Assembly (NCBI GenBank): GCA_027297085.1
Contig: JAPUIL010000203.1
Coordinates: 1-8,158, forward strand
Length of the DNA stretch: 8,158 nucleotides
DNA from: Verrucomicrobiota bacterium
GTDB lineage: Bacteria; Verrucomicrobiota; Verrucomicrobiia; Opitutales; UBA2995
Direction of reading: 5' to 3'
In this document: piece by piece, positions 1 through 6,440 of the stretch
Layout: each line of letters begins with the position of its first letter
How positions within the stretch are numbered: the first letter of the stretch is position 1
The notes under the pieces: model-generated
The model's database searches: none
What the model saw: only the letters and a program-made list of their open reading frames with translations
Told to the model about the DNA's origin: nothing
Made by a program: the position numbers and the translations under genes

Positions 1-660
1 AGTAGCAGAATCCTTCTCCTGTCCTTAAAGCGTTATATCCGACTCCGCCTCATCCCCCACCTTCAACAACAACGACCCCGAACCACAAGTCGGATCATAA
101 ACCGTGGTGGCATTGCTCGTAGCCGCGTCGTGAATACCTAAAACCGCAGCCATAATGCGTGACACCTCGGCAGGCGTATAAAACTGCCCCTTCGATTTGC
201 CACTCTCGGTGGCAAAGTGCCGCATCAAGTATTCATAAGCATCCCCCAGAATATCATCCCCATCCGCCCGGTTCTTGGAAAAATCCAGAGCCGGGTTTTC
301 GAAAATCGAAACAAGATTGGTCAACCGATCCACCATCTCCTTGCCCGTGCCCAACTTCGTAGCATCGTTGAAGTCCGGCATATCGGACAACTTGTTCGCA
401 CTCGCCAGAGGCCCGATAATCTTCTTGTTAATCTGGTCGCCAATATCGGTCGTCCCCTTGAGAGCCACCATATCGGCAAAGCTGGCCCCATCCGGAATCG
501 TAATTGGCGCATAAGGCACCCCCGCATATTTGTCGCTCACATACTTAATAAACAGCAGAACAAGCACATAGTCCTTGTATTGACTGGCATCCATGCCACC
601 CCGCAATTCGTCGCAACTCTGCCAAAGCGATGAGTAAAGTTCTGATTTCTTAAGAGCCAT
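1..660 (-). pseudogene. hsdM: Type I restriction-modification methyltransferase subunit HsdM, 5' part, interrupted by an in-frame stop
   Basis: HsdM is the SAM-dependent N6-adenine methyltransferase subunit that works with HsdS, and with HsdR for cleavage. Reading from ATG at 660, residues about 5-140 match the helical HsdM N-terminal domain (SLWQSCDELRGGMDASQYKD, then LLFIKYVSD). Next come GDAYEYLMRHFA and KGQFYTPAEVSRIM, typical of the start of the N6 methylase domain. DPTCGSG at residues 189-195 is SAM-binding motif I. After DITL the codon is TAA (25-27), but the same frame continues GQEKDSAT to the window edge. In the family this stretch normally reads TLYGQEKDSAT, so a Tyr codon appears to have become a stop. 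The catalytic NPPY/F motif would lie beyond the window. A 211-residue product would lack the catalytic core, so the gene is probably inactive unless the base is a sequencing error. No clear Shine-Dalgarno precedes the ATG. hsdS and hsdR, if present, are outside the window. Confidence 0.9.
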
Positions 661-976
661 ATATGAGGATTTCGGTGCCTGAAGCGTTTACCTGAAGGGT
701 GGGTGGATTAACAGAGCTTGAGAATTCTCCGTAATTTCTGGCGGACTGCCTGAAGGATTGTAGGTGATTTTGAAAACACTCATATGGGTGAGGAATTAGT
801 ATAGGCTTGTTGCCCTAACCAAGCTGAAATTCTAGGAATTCGGCAACCTAAGAGTCTCTGCGTTCCCTGCCATTCTCAGCAAGTCTAATTAACTAATTCA
901 ATAAACTGGCCTGAGGTGTTCGGAAGCAAGGCATTCAAAACTTAGAGCAGGAGTGGCACCATGGGTAACTAAAAGC
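661..976. other. Intergenic spacer upstream of hsdM, no gene seen
   Basis: This stretch of about 316 bp separates the hsdM start from the end of the transposase-like gene. I see no convincing coding region, tRNA or strong terminator. It should hold the hsdM promoter, since transcription runs leftward. I could not pick a convincing -35/-10 pair; a TACAAT hexamer on the minus strand (757-762) lacks a matching -35. The heptamer CCTGAAG occurs three times on the plus strand (678, 691, 749), and there is a GAGAATTCTC palindrome at 720-729. Their significance is unknown. Confidence 0.5.
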
Positions 977-996
977 GTCAGTGGTGAATGGTTAAA
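977..996 (+). repeat. Left imperfect inverted repeat flanking the RAYT gene
   Basis: The plus strand reads GTCAGTGGTGAATGGTTAAA. This matches 15 of 20 positions of the reverse complement of 1993-2012, including an uninterrupted GTCAGTGGT. It overlaps the stop codon of the RAYT gene (978-980). It could be an end of the unit moved or recognised by the RAYT. The match is imperfect, so chance is not excluded. Confidence 0.45.
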
Positions 997-1958
997 TCTT
1001 TTAAGAGTCTGGCACGCTTGCAGACCTTTTCCTTTTCACGCGTATAGTTTCCACAGATCGCACTTACCGAGCGAGCCGTTCCCATATGCAGGCGTTCCGT
1101 CAACCAAGCGTTGGTCACTGAGGTTTCCCTCTTCAATTTCGCGCCGATTGCTAATTTCCAATCCGCTGAACGTTTCTCGGCCTGAGCATCCTTAACGGTC
1201 TTTCCCAAGCGTTTAAGGCAACTCTTCAAATACGCTTCCCATCGCGTTCTATTGATATCTGCAAGATCCTCACGCTCACGTCTCAGAACCCTTTGACGCC
1301 TCGCCAGGCCTTTCGTAACCGCCTTGGCAAATTTGGACGAGCCGAGGCTCCAACCGCGACACATACGACGATCCAATGCTTCGATCTTTTTAGGACCATC
1401 AGAATTAACCAAGCGGAGATGGTTAATGTAACGTGTCCATCCTCCCTTGCTGTCATCGAAATCCTCGAAGGTGTCCATCCAAGCGCTGTCCAGAAAATCA
1501 GGACGACTACTACGTTTCGGAAAATAGAACAGGCTCGACCACGGATATTTTCCGATCATGGCAATATCTGCTAGTCCGGCTCTAACCGGGTTCAAATGAA
1601 TGTAGTCTACCAGTTCCAGCCAGTGATTTCCTGGCTCAACACTCAGCGACTTAAATCGTCCCTGAAATAAATGCCCGTGTTGCTTGCGGTACTTCTTGAA
1701 ACGAACTGCGAAAGTGGCCTGAAGCCAACGCATCCCTACCGATAGATTACCCAGGGGCGTGCCCAGGCAAAGGTGATAGTGGTTGCTCATTAGGCAAAAC
1801 GCCGAAAGCTCCCAAGAAAATTTATCGCAAGCCTCGAACAAGGTCTTCACAAATGAATGCTTCGCTCCTTCGGTTTTGAAGATGTGACTCCGGTAATTGC
1901 CACGATTAATTACGTGATACAATCCGGCAGTGCTTTCTACTCTGGGCTTACGAGCCAT
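978..1958 (-). CDS. REP-associated tyrosine transposase (RAYT, Y1/HUH family)
   Basis: This is a Y1_Tnp-domain protein related to IS200/IS605 transposases. Such proteins cut and join single-stranded DNA through a tyrosine and an HUH metal site. Numbering from the TTG codon six bases upstream of the ATG, the domain starts with GLYHVINRGNYR (about 14-25). It carries the HUH motif MSNHYH (His62 and His64), then HLFQGRFKS, then DYIHLNPVRAG with the likely nucleophile Tyr121, and YPWSSL just after. I prefer ATG at 1958 (MARKPRVES, 326 aa) over TTG at 1964. About 170 residues follow the catalytic domain, rich in Lys/Arg, consistent with the longer C-terminal region of some RAYTs. The gene stands alone, with no TnpB partner and inverted repeats at its edges. 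RAYTs are usually single-copy, domesticated relatives of transposases associated with REP/BIME palindromes. The reading frame is intact. Confidence 0.88.
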   Translation of the reverse strand: MARKPRVESTAGLYHVINRGNYRSHIFKTEGAKHSFVKTLFEACDKFSWELSAFCLMSNHYHLCLGTPLGNLSVGMRWLQATFAVRFKKYRKQHGHLFQGRFKSLSVEPGNHWLELVDYIHLNPVRAGLADIAMIGKYPWSSLFYFPKRSSRPDFLDSAWMDTFEDFDDSKGGWTRYINHLRLVNSDGPKKIEALDRRMCRGWSLGSSKFAKAVTKGLARRQRVLRREREDLADINRTRWEAYLKSCLKRLGKTVKDAQAEKRSADWKLAIGAKLKRETSVTNAWLTERLHMGTARSVSAICGNYTREKEKVCKRARLLKDLTIHH

Positions 1959-1992
1959 GCCCAAACAGATCTCAGATGATTGGCTCAGTCAA

Positions 1993-2012
1993 CTTGATTA
2001 TTGACCACTGAC
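1993..2012 (-). repeat. Right imperfect inverted repeat flanking the RAYT gene
   Basis: The minus strand reads GTCAGTGGTCAATAATCAAG, 35 bp upstream of the RAYT start codon. It is the partner of the left repeat at 977-996, in opposite orientation. Together they enclose the whole RAYT gene in a unit of about 1.04 kb. A T-run (2014-2020 on the plus strand) lies just outside it. Confidence 0.45.
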
Positions 2013-2048
2013 CCTTTTTTTATCTACGATCGCTTATGTTCCAGGTTA

Positions 2049-2750
2049 CTAGCGGGAATCCTTGTACCACCGTGCCAAGGTGAAGGGAGAAAATCTCATA
2101 TTAAAGAGCATTCGAATCATAATCCACTGGAAGCGTGTTTTAATGAAGCCTTCCTGAATATGTCTTCTGGAAGAAACGGTTATAACCGGATTTCGTACTT
2201 TTCTGACTTTGAACTGTTTTCTCATTCTTTTTGAGAAATCGTAATCTTCCATGATGGGGATTTCTTTGAATCCCTGTAGCTGCTCAAAGACCTCTTTCTT
2301 CACAAATATACCGTTATCGCCATAGAAGATGCCCTTGTCCGATTGCTCTCTTTTGTCGAAAAAACGTCCATTCATCCATCGGCCGATATTTTTAATGCGA
2401 TCATTGTGTTCATCAAAAACATTGGAGAACCCACCTCCATCGAAGCCGTCGTTAATTTGCTTCTGAATAACAGAGAAGACGTTCTCAGGTAGCTTCATGT
2501 CGGCATGAACAAAAAACAGAATATCTCCAGTGGCCGTTCTCGCGGCTTCATTCATCTGGTTGGCTTTGCTCTTTTGGCTAACCACAATGGAAATCCCTTC
2601 TTCTTGGGCCAGCGTCACTGTGTTATCAGTGCTTCCGCCATCGGCTAACAGTAGCTCGTAGGGTCCGTCAAATTGCTGCTTCTTTAAGTCCTGAATGACG
2701 GACTGAATTACTGCCTCTTCGTCGTAGGCTACAATAATCGCAGATATCAT
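2049..2750 (-). CDS. Family 2 glycosyltransferase, TIGR04283-like
   Basis: A 233-residue GT-A fold glycosyltransferase. The N terminus ISAIIVAYDEE (2-12) and LLLADGGSTDNT (33-44) form the nucleotide-sugar site. KANQMNEAARTATGDILFFVHAD (62-84) ends in the HAD version of the metal-binding DXD motif. GDNGIFVKKEVF (144-155) and IPIMEDYDFSKRMRK (164-178) include the Glu-Asp acid pair expected near the acceptor. The pattern QMN-HAD-GDxGIF-MED and the length of about 230 aa fit the family named 'transferase 2, rSAM/selenodomain-associated' (TIGR04283), whose acceptors are mostly unknown. No membrane segment or signal peptide is visible, so it is probably cytosolic. It is the second gene of a pair: its ATG lies 13 bp after the TAA of the flavoprotein gene and is preceded by GAAAGG at a good ribosome-binding distance. 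The donor sugar cannot be read from the sequence. Confidence 0.85.
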   Translation of the reverse strand: MISAIIVAYDEEAVIQSVIQDLKKQQFDGPYELLLADGGSTDNTVTLAQEEGISIVVSQKSKANQMNEAARTATGDILFFVHADMKLPENVFSVIQKQINDGFDGGGFSNVFDEHNDRIKNIGRWMNGRFFDKREQSDKGIFYGDNGIFVKKEVFEQLQGFKEIPIMEDYDFSKRMRKQFKVRKVRNPVITVSSRRHIQEGFIKTRFQWIMIRMLFNMRFSPFTLARWYKDSR

Positions 2751-2751
2751 C

Positions 2752-2760
2752 TGGCCTTTC
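2752..2760 (-). promoter_or_regulatory. Ribosome binding site of the glycosyltransferase gene
   Basis: In the 13-bp gap of the operon the minus strand reads GAAAGGCCAG immediately before ATG. GAAAGG is a reasonable Shine-Dalgarno sequence and supports the start at 2750. It is one of the clearest in this window; hsdM, the RAYT gene and the flavoprotein gene lack an obvious one. Confidence 0.6.
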
Positions 2761-2763
2761 TAG

Positions 2764-4131
2764 TTACTTGGACCGCAGATATCGGCTAAAGGCTTTTTTT
2801 ACTATCTCTGAATAGGTGGGATAGGCGAAAATGGTTTCGGCCATCACTTTAGCCGGAATCTTATTCTTAATGGCTAAGGTAATTATTTGAATCCATTCAC
2901 CGGCATGGGCAGCCACTGCATCAGCGCCAACCGCCAAATCGTCGTCATTAAAAATCACTTTGAGAAACCCACCCGTTTTGCGGTCAGTTATGAAACGGTC
3001 GATACTCGCATCTACTTTAAAGATACTTATGTGTTCCTCGCCATAGGTTTGCCTGGCCTCATTTTCCGATAACCCGACATGAGCGATTTCCGGTTCGGTG
3101 AATATCGCCCAGGGCAACACGGAAAGATCGTTCCGCCTGGTGTTCCCTGTCAGGATATTTTCGACGCAAATCTCAGCCTGGAAAGAAGCCACGTGGGTAA
3201 ATTTCTGTGGTGTGGCCACGTCTCCACAGGCGTAGATATGCGGAACGGATGTCTGAAGGAACTCATTCGTGCCTATCCCTTTCTCTGTAAATTCAACGCC
3301 GGCTTCTTCCAACTGCATTCCCCGGGTTGAAGGTACCCGTCCAGCTGCTACAAAGAAAGAATCTGCCACCACTTCCTTTTCTTCCCCGTCTTCCTGGTAG
3401 ATCAATGTGTTACTGTCGGTAAATTTTGTGGGCTCTGCGTTGCCGATGAATCGGACCCCTTCTTTTTTAATTTTCTCGGTAATGAAAAGGCCCACTTCTT
3501 CATCGACTACTTTTAATACCCTTGGGTTTCTATCGAATACGGTTACGTCACAACCTAAGCGTGAGAGCGCTTGACTCAATTCGAGCGATATCACGCCACC
3601 GCCAATAAAGACCGTCCTGGCAGGGTGTGACCTGAGTTCCCAGAAATTTTCATTGTGCAGAATGTTCACGTTCTCAATGCCCTCGATATCGGGCAATTTT
3701 GGGCCTGAACCGGTGCAGAGGATAAAGTGTTTGGATTCGATCGTCTGCTCTCCCACCGTTATGGTGTGAGCATCCTGGAACTGGGCTCCCGATTTATCCA
3801 CAAAAACATCGATACCCATGCCCTGGAAAACTTCCGGAGTTTCATGCTGATAGATGCCCTGCACGATCTCATCTACCTGTTCCATTATTTTTGCGAAATC
3901 CGGTTTTGGTCGCTCTACTGAAATACCTAAATCGTCCATTTTATCGAGACTGTGGTACGCTTTGGCGGCATTGATGAGCGCTTTACTTGGCACACACCCG
4001 TAATGGGTGCACTCGCCTCCGATTTTATTTTTTTCAATGAGGGCAGTTTTCAACCCTTTCCGGTGCCCGGTTGTGGCGGCCACCAAGCCGCCGGATCCCG
4101 CGCCGATCACTACAAGGTCATATGATTGCAT
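2764..4131 (-). CDS. Pyridine nucleotide-disulfide oxidoreductase (Lpd/mercuric reductase-like flavoprotein)
   Basis: A 455-residue class I flavoprotein disulfide reductase, full length for the family. VVIGAGSGGLVAA (7-19) is the FAD-binding GxGxxG. GGECTHYGCVPSKAL holds the redox cysteine pair Cys41/Cys46 in CX4C spacing. FIGGGVISLELSQALSRLG is the NAD(P)H-binding Rossmann motif. IYACGDVA is the second FAD contact. A dimerisation domain starting near PWAIFTEPEIAHVGLSE follows. In lipoamide dehydrogenase the C-terminal motif is HPTxxE with a catalytic His; here it reads AYPTYSE, with Tyr437 at the His position and Glu442 kept. There is no C-terminal cysteine pair and no N-terminal HMA domain, so it is neither a textbook Lpd nor a textbook MerA. 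It belongs with the many 'mercuric reductase-like' proteins whose substrate is unknown. It is co-transcribed with the glycosyltransferase downstream. Confidence 0.9.
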   Translation of the reverse strand: MQSYDLVVIGAGSGGLVAATTGHRKGLKTALIEKNKIGGECTHYGCVPSKALINAAKAYHSLDKMDDLGISVERPKPDFAKIMEQVDEIVQGIYQHETPEVFQGMGIDVFVDKSGAQFQDAHTITVGEQTIESKHFILCTGSGPKLPDIEGIENVNILHNENFWELRSHPARTVFIGGGVISLELSQALSRLGCDVTVFDRNPRVLKVVDEEVGLFITEKIKKEGVRFIGNAEPTKFTDSNTLIYQEDGEEKEVVADSFFVAAGRVPSTRGMQLEEAGVEFTEKGIGTNEFLQTSVPHIYACGDVATPQKFTHVASFQAEICVENILTGNTRRNDLSVLPWAIFTEPEIAHVGLSENEARQTYGEEHISIFKVDASIDRFITDRKTGGFLKVIFNDDDLAVGADAVAAHAGEWIQIITLAIKNKIPAKVMAETIFAYPTYSEIVKKAFSRYLRSK

Positions 4132-4141
4132 GCATGCAATC
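4124..4141. promoter_or_regulatory. 18-bp perfect palindrome over the flavoprotein start codon
   Basis: GATTGCATGCATGCAATC is its own reverse complement over all 18 bases. It covers the ATG (4129-4131) of the flavoprotein gene, its second codon and ten bases upstream. No Shine-Dalgarno is visible in this place. It could be an operator for a dimeric regulator, or an mRNA hairpin that hides the start. Function is inferred from symmetry and position only. Confidence 0.4.
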
Positions 4142-4189
4142 GAAGACTGGAAATGCTGTAAAAGAAAAGCTCAAAAGGGCCTGTTAACC

Positions 4190-4211
4190 AAAAAAGCAGC
4201 TTGGCTCTGCC
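4190..4211 (-). terminator. Weak intrinsic terminator candidate downstream of namZ
   Basis: On the minus strand a short stem GCAG/CTGC with a 7-nt loop (GCAGAGCCAAGCTGC) is followed directly by six T. It lies about 160 bp after the namZ stop and about 60 bp before the flavoprotein start. The stem is only 4 bp, so it may be inefficient or accidental. Confidence 0.25.
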
Positions 4212-4312
4212 ATTTGTTTGACTGAATGCTATCTCGACCGGGTGGACGCTTTGCCTTTGTCGCAGATCAAAGGGGTATCATCCGAAGGAAAAGGCAAATG
4301 GGGGAGAGGAAG

Positions 4313-4333
4313 AGTGAGTAGTAAAAAGTGAAG
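4313..4333 (+). repeat. Purine-rich spacer repeat, copy 1
   Basis: The spacer between namZ and the flavoprotein gene (4132-4373) holds a strongly purine-rich stretch on the plus strand from about 4284 to 4352. The segment at 4313-4333 matches 17 of 21 bases of 5810-5830 in the spacer on the other side of namZ. Both contain GTGAAGG/GTGAAAG-type units. No coding potential is apparent. Confidence 0.45.
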
Positions 4334-4373
4334 GATGGAATCAAAGGGGGGCCATTCGGGTTTACCCCTAAAT

Positions 4374-5531
4374 TCAGTAGCGTAGATACTGCTTTCTAGC
4401 CGATTTGTACCAGCGTTCAAAATCTTCCATTTGCTTGAGAATGCCCTCGATTGAGGAACACCCTTCAGCGCAATTCCGAAGAGAGTCATCGCCGTAAAGC
4501 AAATCAACCGCTGGAACGTCATCGATAAATTCGTAGGGTTGTTTTCGCCACTTAAAATCATCGGGGAAGGTTTTTGCTGCTGCGACTAATAGCGCAATTC
4601 CGAATCGGTAAGGTTTAAACGTGAGACGGTCATCTACGTGAATCTGCACGCCACGACAAAGTTCTCCTGCGTACTTTTGGAATTGCGGAGTGAACTCAAC
4701 CGCTCGAAGACTGACACCTTCCAGCGGAATACCGACTTTCCTGGTGGCAGCTATCCATGCTGCCGGGTCGACAAACGGAGCGCCCAGCAATTCAAAAGGA
4801 CGTGAGGTGCCTCTTCCTTCAGACAGGTTCGTCGCCTCAAAAAGACAGGCGCCTGGATAAACGCCCGCCGTTTCAAGAGACTGCATGTTCGGTGAAGGAG
4901 GTACCCAGGGAATACTGGTCTCATCCAAATACATCGAACGCTGCCAACCCTTAACTTGAATGATTTCGAGCTCGCAATTGTGTTTCTCGATGGCTGCCTC
5001 GCCTTCGCCAAAGCCACCGCGAAATAAGGCGGCCAATTCACCGAGGGTCATTCCATGACGATTAGCTATGGGTCCAATCCCACAAAACGATCGATAGGCT
5101 TTTGTCAGCGGCGAGCCTTCAATCTGAGCGCCGCCGATTGGGTTCGGGCGGTCAAGAACGATAACTTTAACCCCGGCAGCTCCTGCAACTTTCATGCAGT
5201 AAGCCATGGTTTGCGAAAACGTGTAATAGCGGGTGCCGATATCGGGGAGGTCAACCACCAGGGCATCCAGCCCCGCGAAATTTTCTACGGTCGGGCTAAG
5301 ATTACCCGCAGTTTGTCCATAGAGACTTATGATTTCAATTCCAGTACTTGGATCGTTTACATCTGAGACTGAATCCATGTCCTGCGCGTCGCCGAAAAAT
5401 CCGTGCTCCGGGGCAAAGAGTTTGGTCAGCTTGCAATGGCTGCTTTTTTTGAGCAACCCGGCCAGGTGATGCCCTCGAGTGTCAATTGAGGCCTGGTTCG
5501 CCAGTACCCCGACTGCTGCGCCTTTTAGCAC
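4374..5531 (-). CDS. namZ: Exo-beta-N-acetylmuramidase NamZ family protein (DUF1343, GH171)
   Basis: This family removes terminal MurNAc from peptidoglycan fragments during cell-wall recycling. From the GTG at 5531 the product is 385 residues. It shows the family motifs in order: KLFAPEHGFFGD (about 37-48, with the conserved EHG), ISLYG, DALVVDLPDIGTRYYTF, VIVLDRPNPIGG, EGSPL, NRHGMTLGELA, WVPPSPNMQSLE, YPGACLFEATNLSEGRGTSRPFE and VQIHVDD. The C terminus is complete. The start is unresolved. The open frame extends to 5612 and encodes SPGIDSAAEDDFAVLKG across the GTG, and the GID...LKG part looks like normal family sequence. Yet no ATG, GTG or TTG occurs upstream in that frame, only two ATT codons. 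No signal peptide is seen, although many relatives are exported. Either a rare start is used or the 5' end has been lost. It is apparently unlinked functionally to its neighbours. Confidence 0.87.
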   Translation of the reverse strand: MLKGAAVGVLANQASIDTRGHHLAGLLKKSSHCKLTKLFAPEHGFFGDAQDMDSVSDVNDPSTGIEIISLYGQTAGNLSPTVENFAGLDALVVDLPDIGTRYYTFSQTMAYCMKVAGAAGVKVIVLDRPNPIGGAQIEGSPLTKAYRSFCGIGPIANRHGMTLGELAALFRGGFGEGEAAIEKHNCELEIIQVKGWQRSMYLDETSIPWVPPSPNMQSLETAGVYPGACLFEATNLSEGRGTSRPFELLGAPFVDPAAWIAATRKVGIPLEGVSLRAVEFTPQFQKYAGELCRGVQIHVDDRLTFKPYRFGIALLVAAAKTFPDDFKWRKQPYEFIDDVPAVDLLYGDDSLRNCAEGCSSIEGILKQMEDFERWYKSARKQYLRY

Positions 5532-5612
5532 TGCGAAGTCATCTTCCGCGGCGCTATCAATCCCGGGACTAACTTTTGAAATAGATGTGGTAACGAAGCT
5601 ATCCTGCTTCTT
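5532..5612 (-). other. Open 5' extension of namZ without a canonical start
   Basis: These 27 codons are in frame with namZ and lie between a TAA (5613-5615) and the GTG. They translate to a segment ending SPGIDSAAEDDFA, directly continuous with VLKGAAVG. The GID and the acidic run before LKG resemble the N terminus of DUF1343 proteins. ATT codons are the only near-start codons. The extension therefore marks either an ATT start or a truncated N terminus. Confidence 0.5.
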
Positions 5613-5728
5613 TTAGAGGCAACGCTCAAGGGGAAATTTTCAAGGATGAAGGCAAAAGGCTGAAGGCTGGAAAGTTAAGGGTGAAGGGTTTAAAACCACT
5701 CTAGTAATTTGCATCATCATAATCTCGA

Positions 5729-5739
5729 TCCTAATCTTA
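5729..5739 (+). repeat. Left arm of an inverted repeat in the spacer
   Basis: TCCTAATCTTA is the exact reverse complement of TAAGATTAGGA at 5862-5872. The two 11-bp arms are 122 bp apart and bracket the second purine-rich stretch. They sit inside degenerate hexamer-like runs (AATCTC, CTAATC, TTAATC), so the pairing may reflect shared repeat composition rather than a hairpin. Confidence 0.4.
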
Positions 5740-5809
5740 ATCAATTCAAGGTGTCGGGTGTCAGAAAAGTGCAAAGGTGCAAAGAGGGGAGCGGAAAGGA
5801 ATTGCGAAT

Positions 5810-5830
5810 AGTGAGGAGTGAAAGGTGAAA
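5810..5830 (+). repeat. Purine-rich spacer repeat, copy 2
   Basis: AGTGAGGAGTGAAAGGTGAAA matches 17 of 21 bases of the segment at 4313-4333. With the purine-rich block at 5638-5688, it shows that both spacers around namZ carry the same kind of sequence on the same strand. Confidence 0.45.
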
Positions 5831-5861
5831 GTTTTTATGTGATTTCGATTAGGATAATGAG

Positions 5862-5872
5862 TAAGATTAGGA
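5862..5872 (+). repeat. Right arm of an inverted repeat in the spacer
   Basis: TAAGATTAGGA is the exact reverse complement of the arm at 5729-5739. It lies 20 bp beyond the stop codon of the A-PCP gene. In a leftward transcript it would be made first, and it could pair with the other arm around a pyrimidine-rich loop. Confidence 0.4.
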
Positions 5873-5891
5873 GTACGGGCAGAGAGCCATC

Positions 5892-6440
5892 TCAGGAGTC
5901 GATGGAGTCCAAAGTAGTATCGGCAGCTAGTCGCTCAATTTCTTTTGCAAACTCAGCTAAGGTTGGCAGATCAAACAGACTTCGCAAGGGTACTTCTAGA
6001 GACAAAGTTGTTCGAAGGCGAGAGATCACTTGAATTGCTCGCAATGAATGCCCTCCGAGATCAAAAAAATTATCCTGAACGCCGACGCCGCGTTCATCCT
6101 CAAGCTCACCGTGTTCCAAATCGAGGACTTCCTCCCAGATTCCGGCGATTTGTTTCTCGAGCGGGGTACGAGGAGCCAGCCAGGACGTGTCCAAGGGGGC
6201 TTCCAGCGGACTTTGTTCGGTAAGCTGACCGCGAAGGATCTTCCCATTGCCAGCCCGCGGAAGGTGATCCAGGTAAACGAAGTGCGACGGTATCATGTAA
6301 TCAGGCAATTTGTCTGCCAGCTTTTGCCGTAGAACGGTTACGCTCGGGCCGGGGCTATTTGCGGGAACCACATACGCCACTAATTCGTGACCACCTTGAG
6401 GAAGTGCCTGGCCGCTGACAACTACTTCACGGATGGTGTC
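5892..6440 (-). pseudogene. A-PCP gene, 3' part: end of adenylation domain plus peptidyl carrier domain
   Basis: This continues the adenylation gene in another frame after the break at about 6440. Recognisable sequence begins at DTIREVVVSG, then HELVAYVVP. LPDYMIPSHFVYLDHLP is motif A9, and GNGKILRGQL is motif A10 with the conserved catalytic Lys. A linker leads to a carrier domain: LAPRTPLEKQIAGIWEEVL and DNFFDLGGHSLRAIQ, with the phosphopantetheine-accepting Ser at codon 6045-6047. LFDLPTLAEFAKEIE follows, and the end is natural. No condensation, thioesterase or reductase domain follows, so this is a stand-alone A-PCP didomain. The first in-frame ATG (6518) lies inside the upstream fragment, and residues before DTIREVVV are not family-like. 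Translation of this part would need reinitiation or frameshifting, so it is probably dead or mis-sequenced. Confidence 0.85.

Larger units (their letters stand above)
5613..5891. other. Low-complexity spacer between the A-PCP gene and namZ
   Basis: No gene is recognisable here. Two kinds of low complexity alternate. One is purine-rich on the plus strand (about 5638-5688 and 5762-5831, with units such as GTGAAGG, CTGAAGG and GTGAAAG). The other consists of AATCTT-like runs (5718-5746) and their complements GATTAG/TAAGATT (5847-5872). An 8-bp unit GTGCAAAG is repeated twice in tandem at 5769-5784. No convincing promoter or terminator was found. Confidence 0.5.

Noticed and set aside
25..27. Stop-codon recoding (TAA read as an amino acid)
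   Set aside because: The flavoprotein gene ends naturally at a TAA, and no recoding signal is visible near 25-27, so a point mutation or base error is simpler.
217..633. Plus-strand open frame of 138 codons opposite hsdM
   Set aside because: It is a shadow of hsdM: that strand clearly carries the family motifs, and this frame shows none.
2764..4131. Mercuric reductase (merA) or lipoamide dehydrogenase (lpd) as a firm gene name
   Set aside because: There is no C-terminal Cys pair, no HMA domain and no mer neighbours for MerA. The catalytic His is replaced by Tyr, and no 2-oxoacid dehydrogenase genes are nearby for Lpd.
4229..4561. Minus-strand open frame of 110 codons overlapping the namZ 3' end
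   Set aside because: Most of it overlaps namZ in another frame, and the tail runs through the purine-rich spacer. The composition is biased and no motif is seen.
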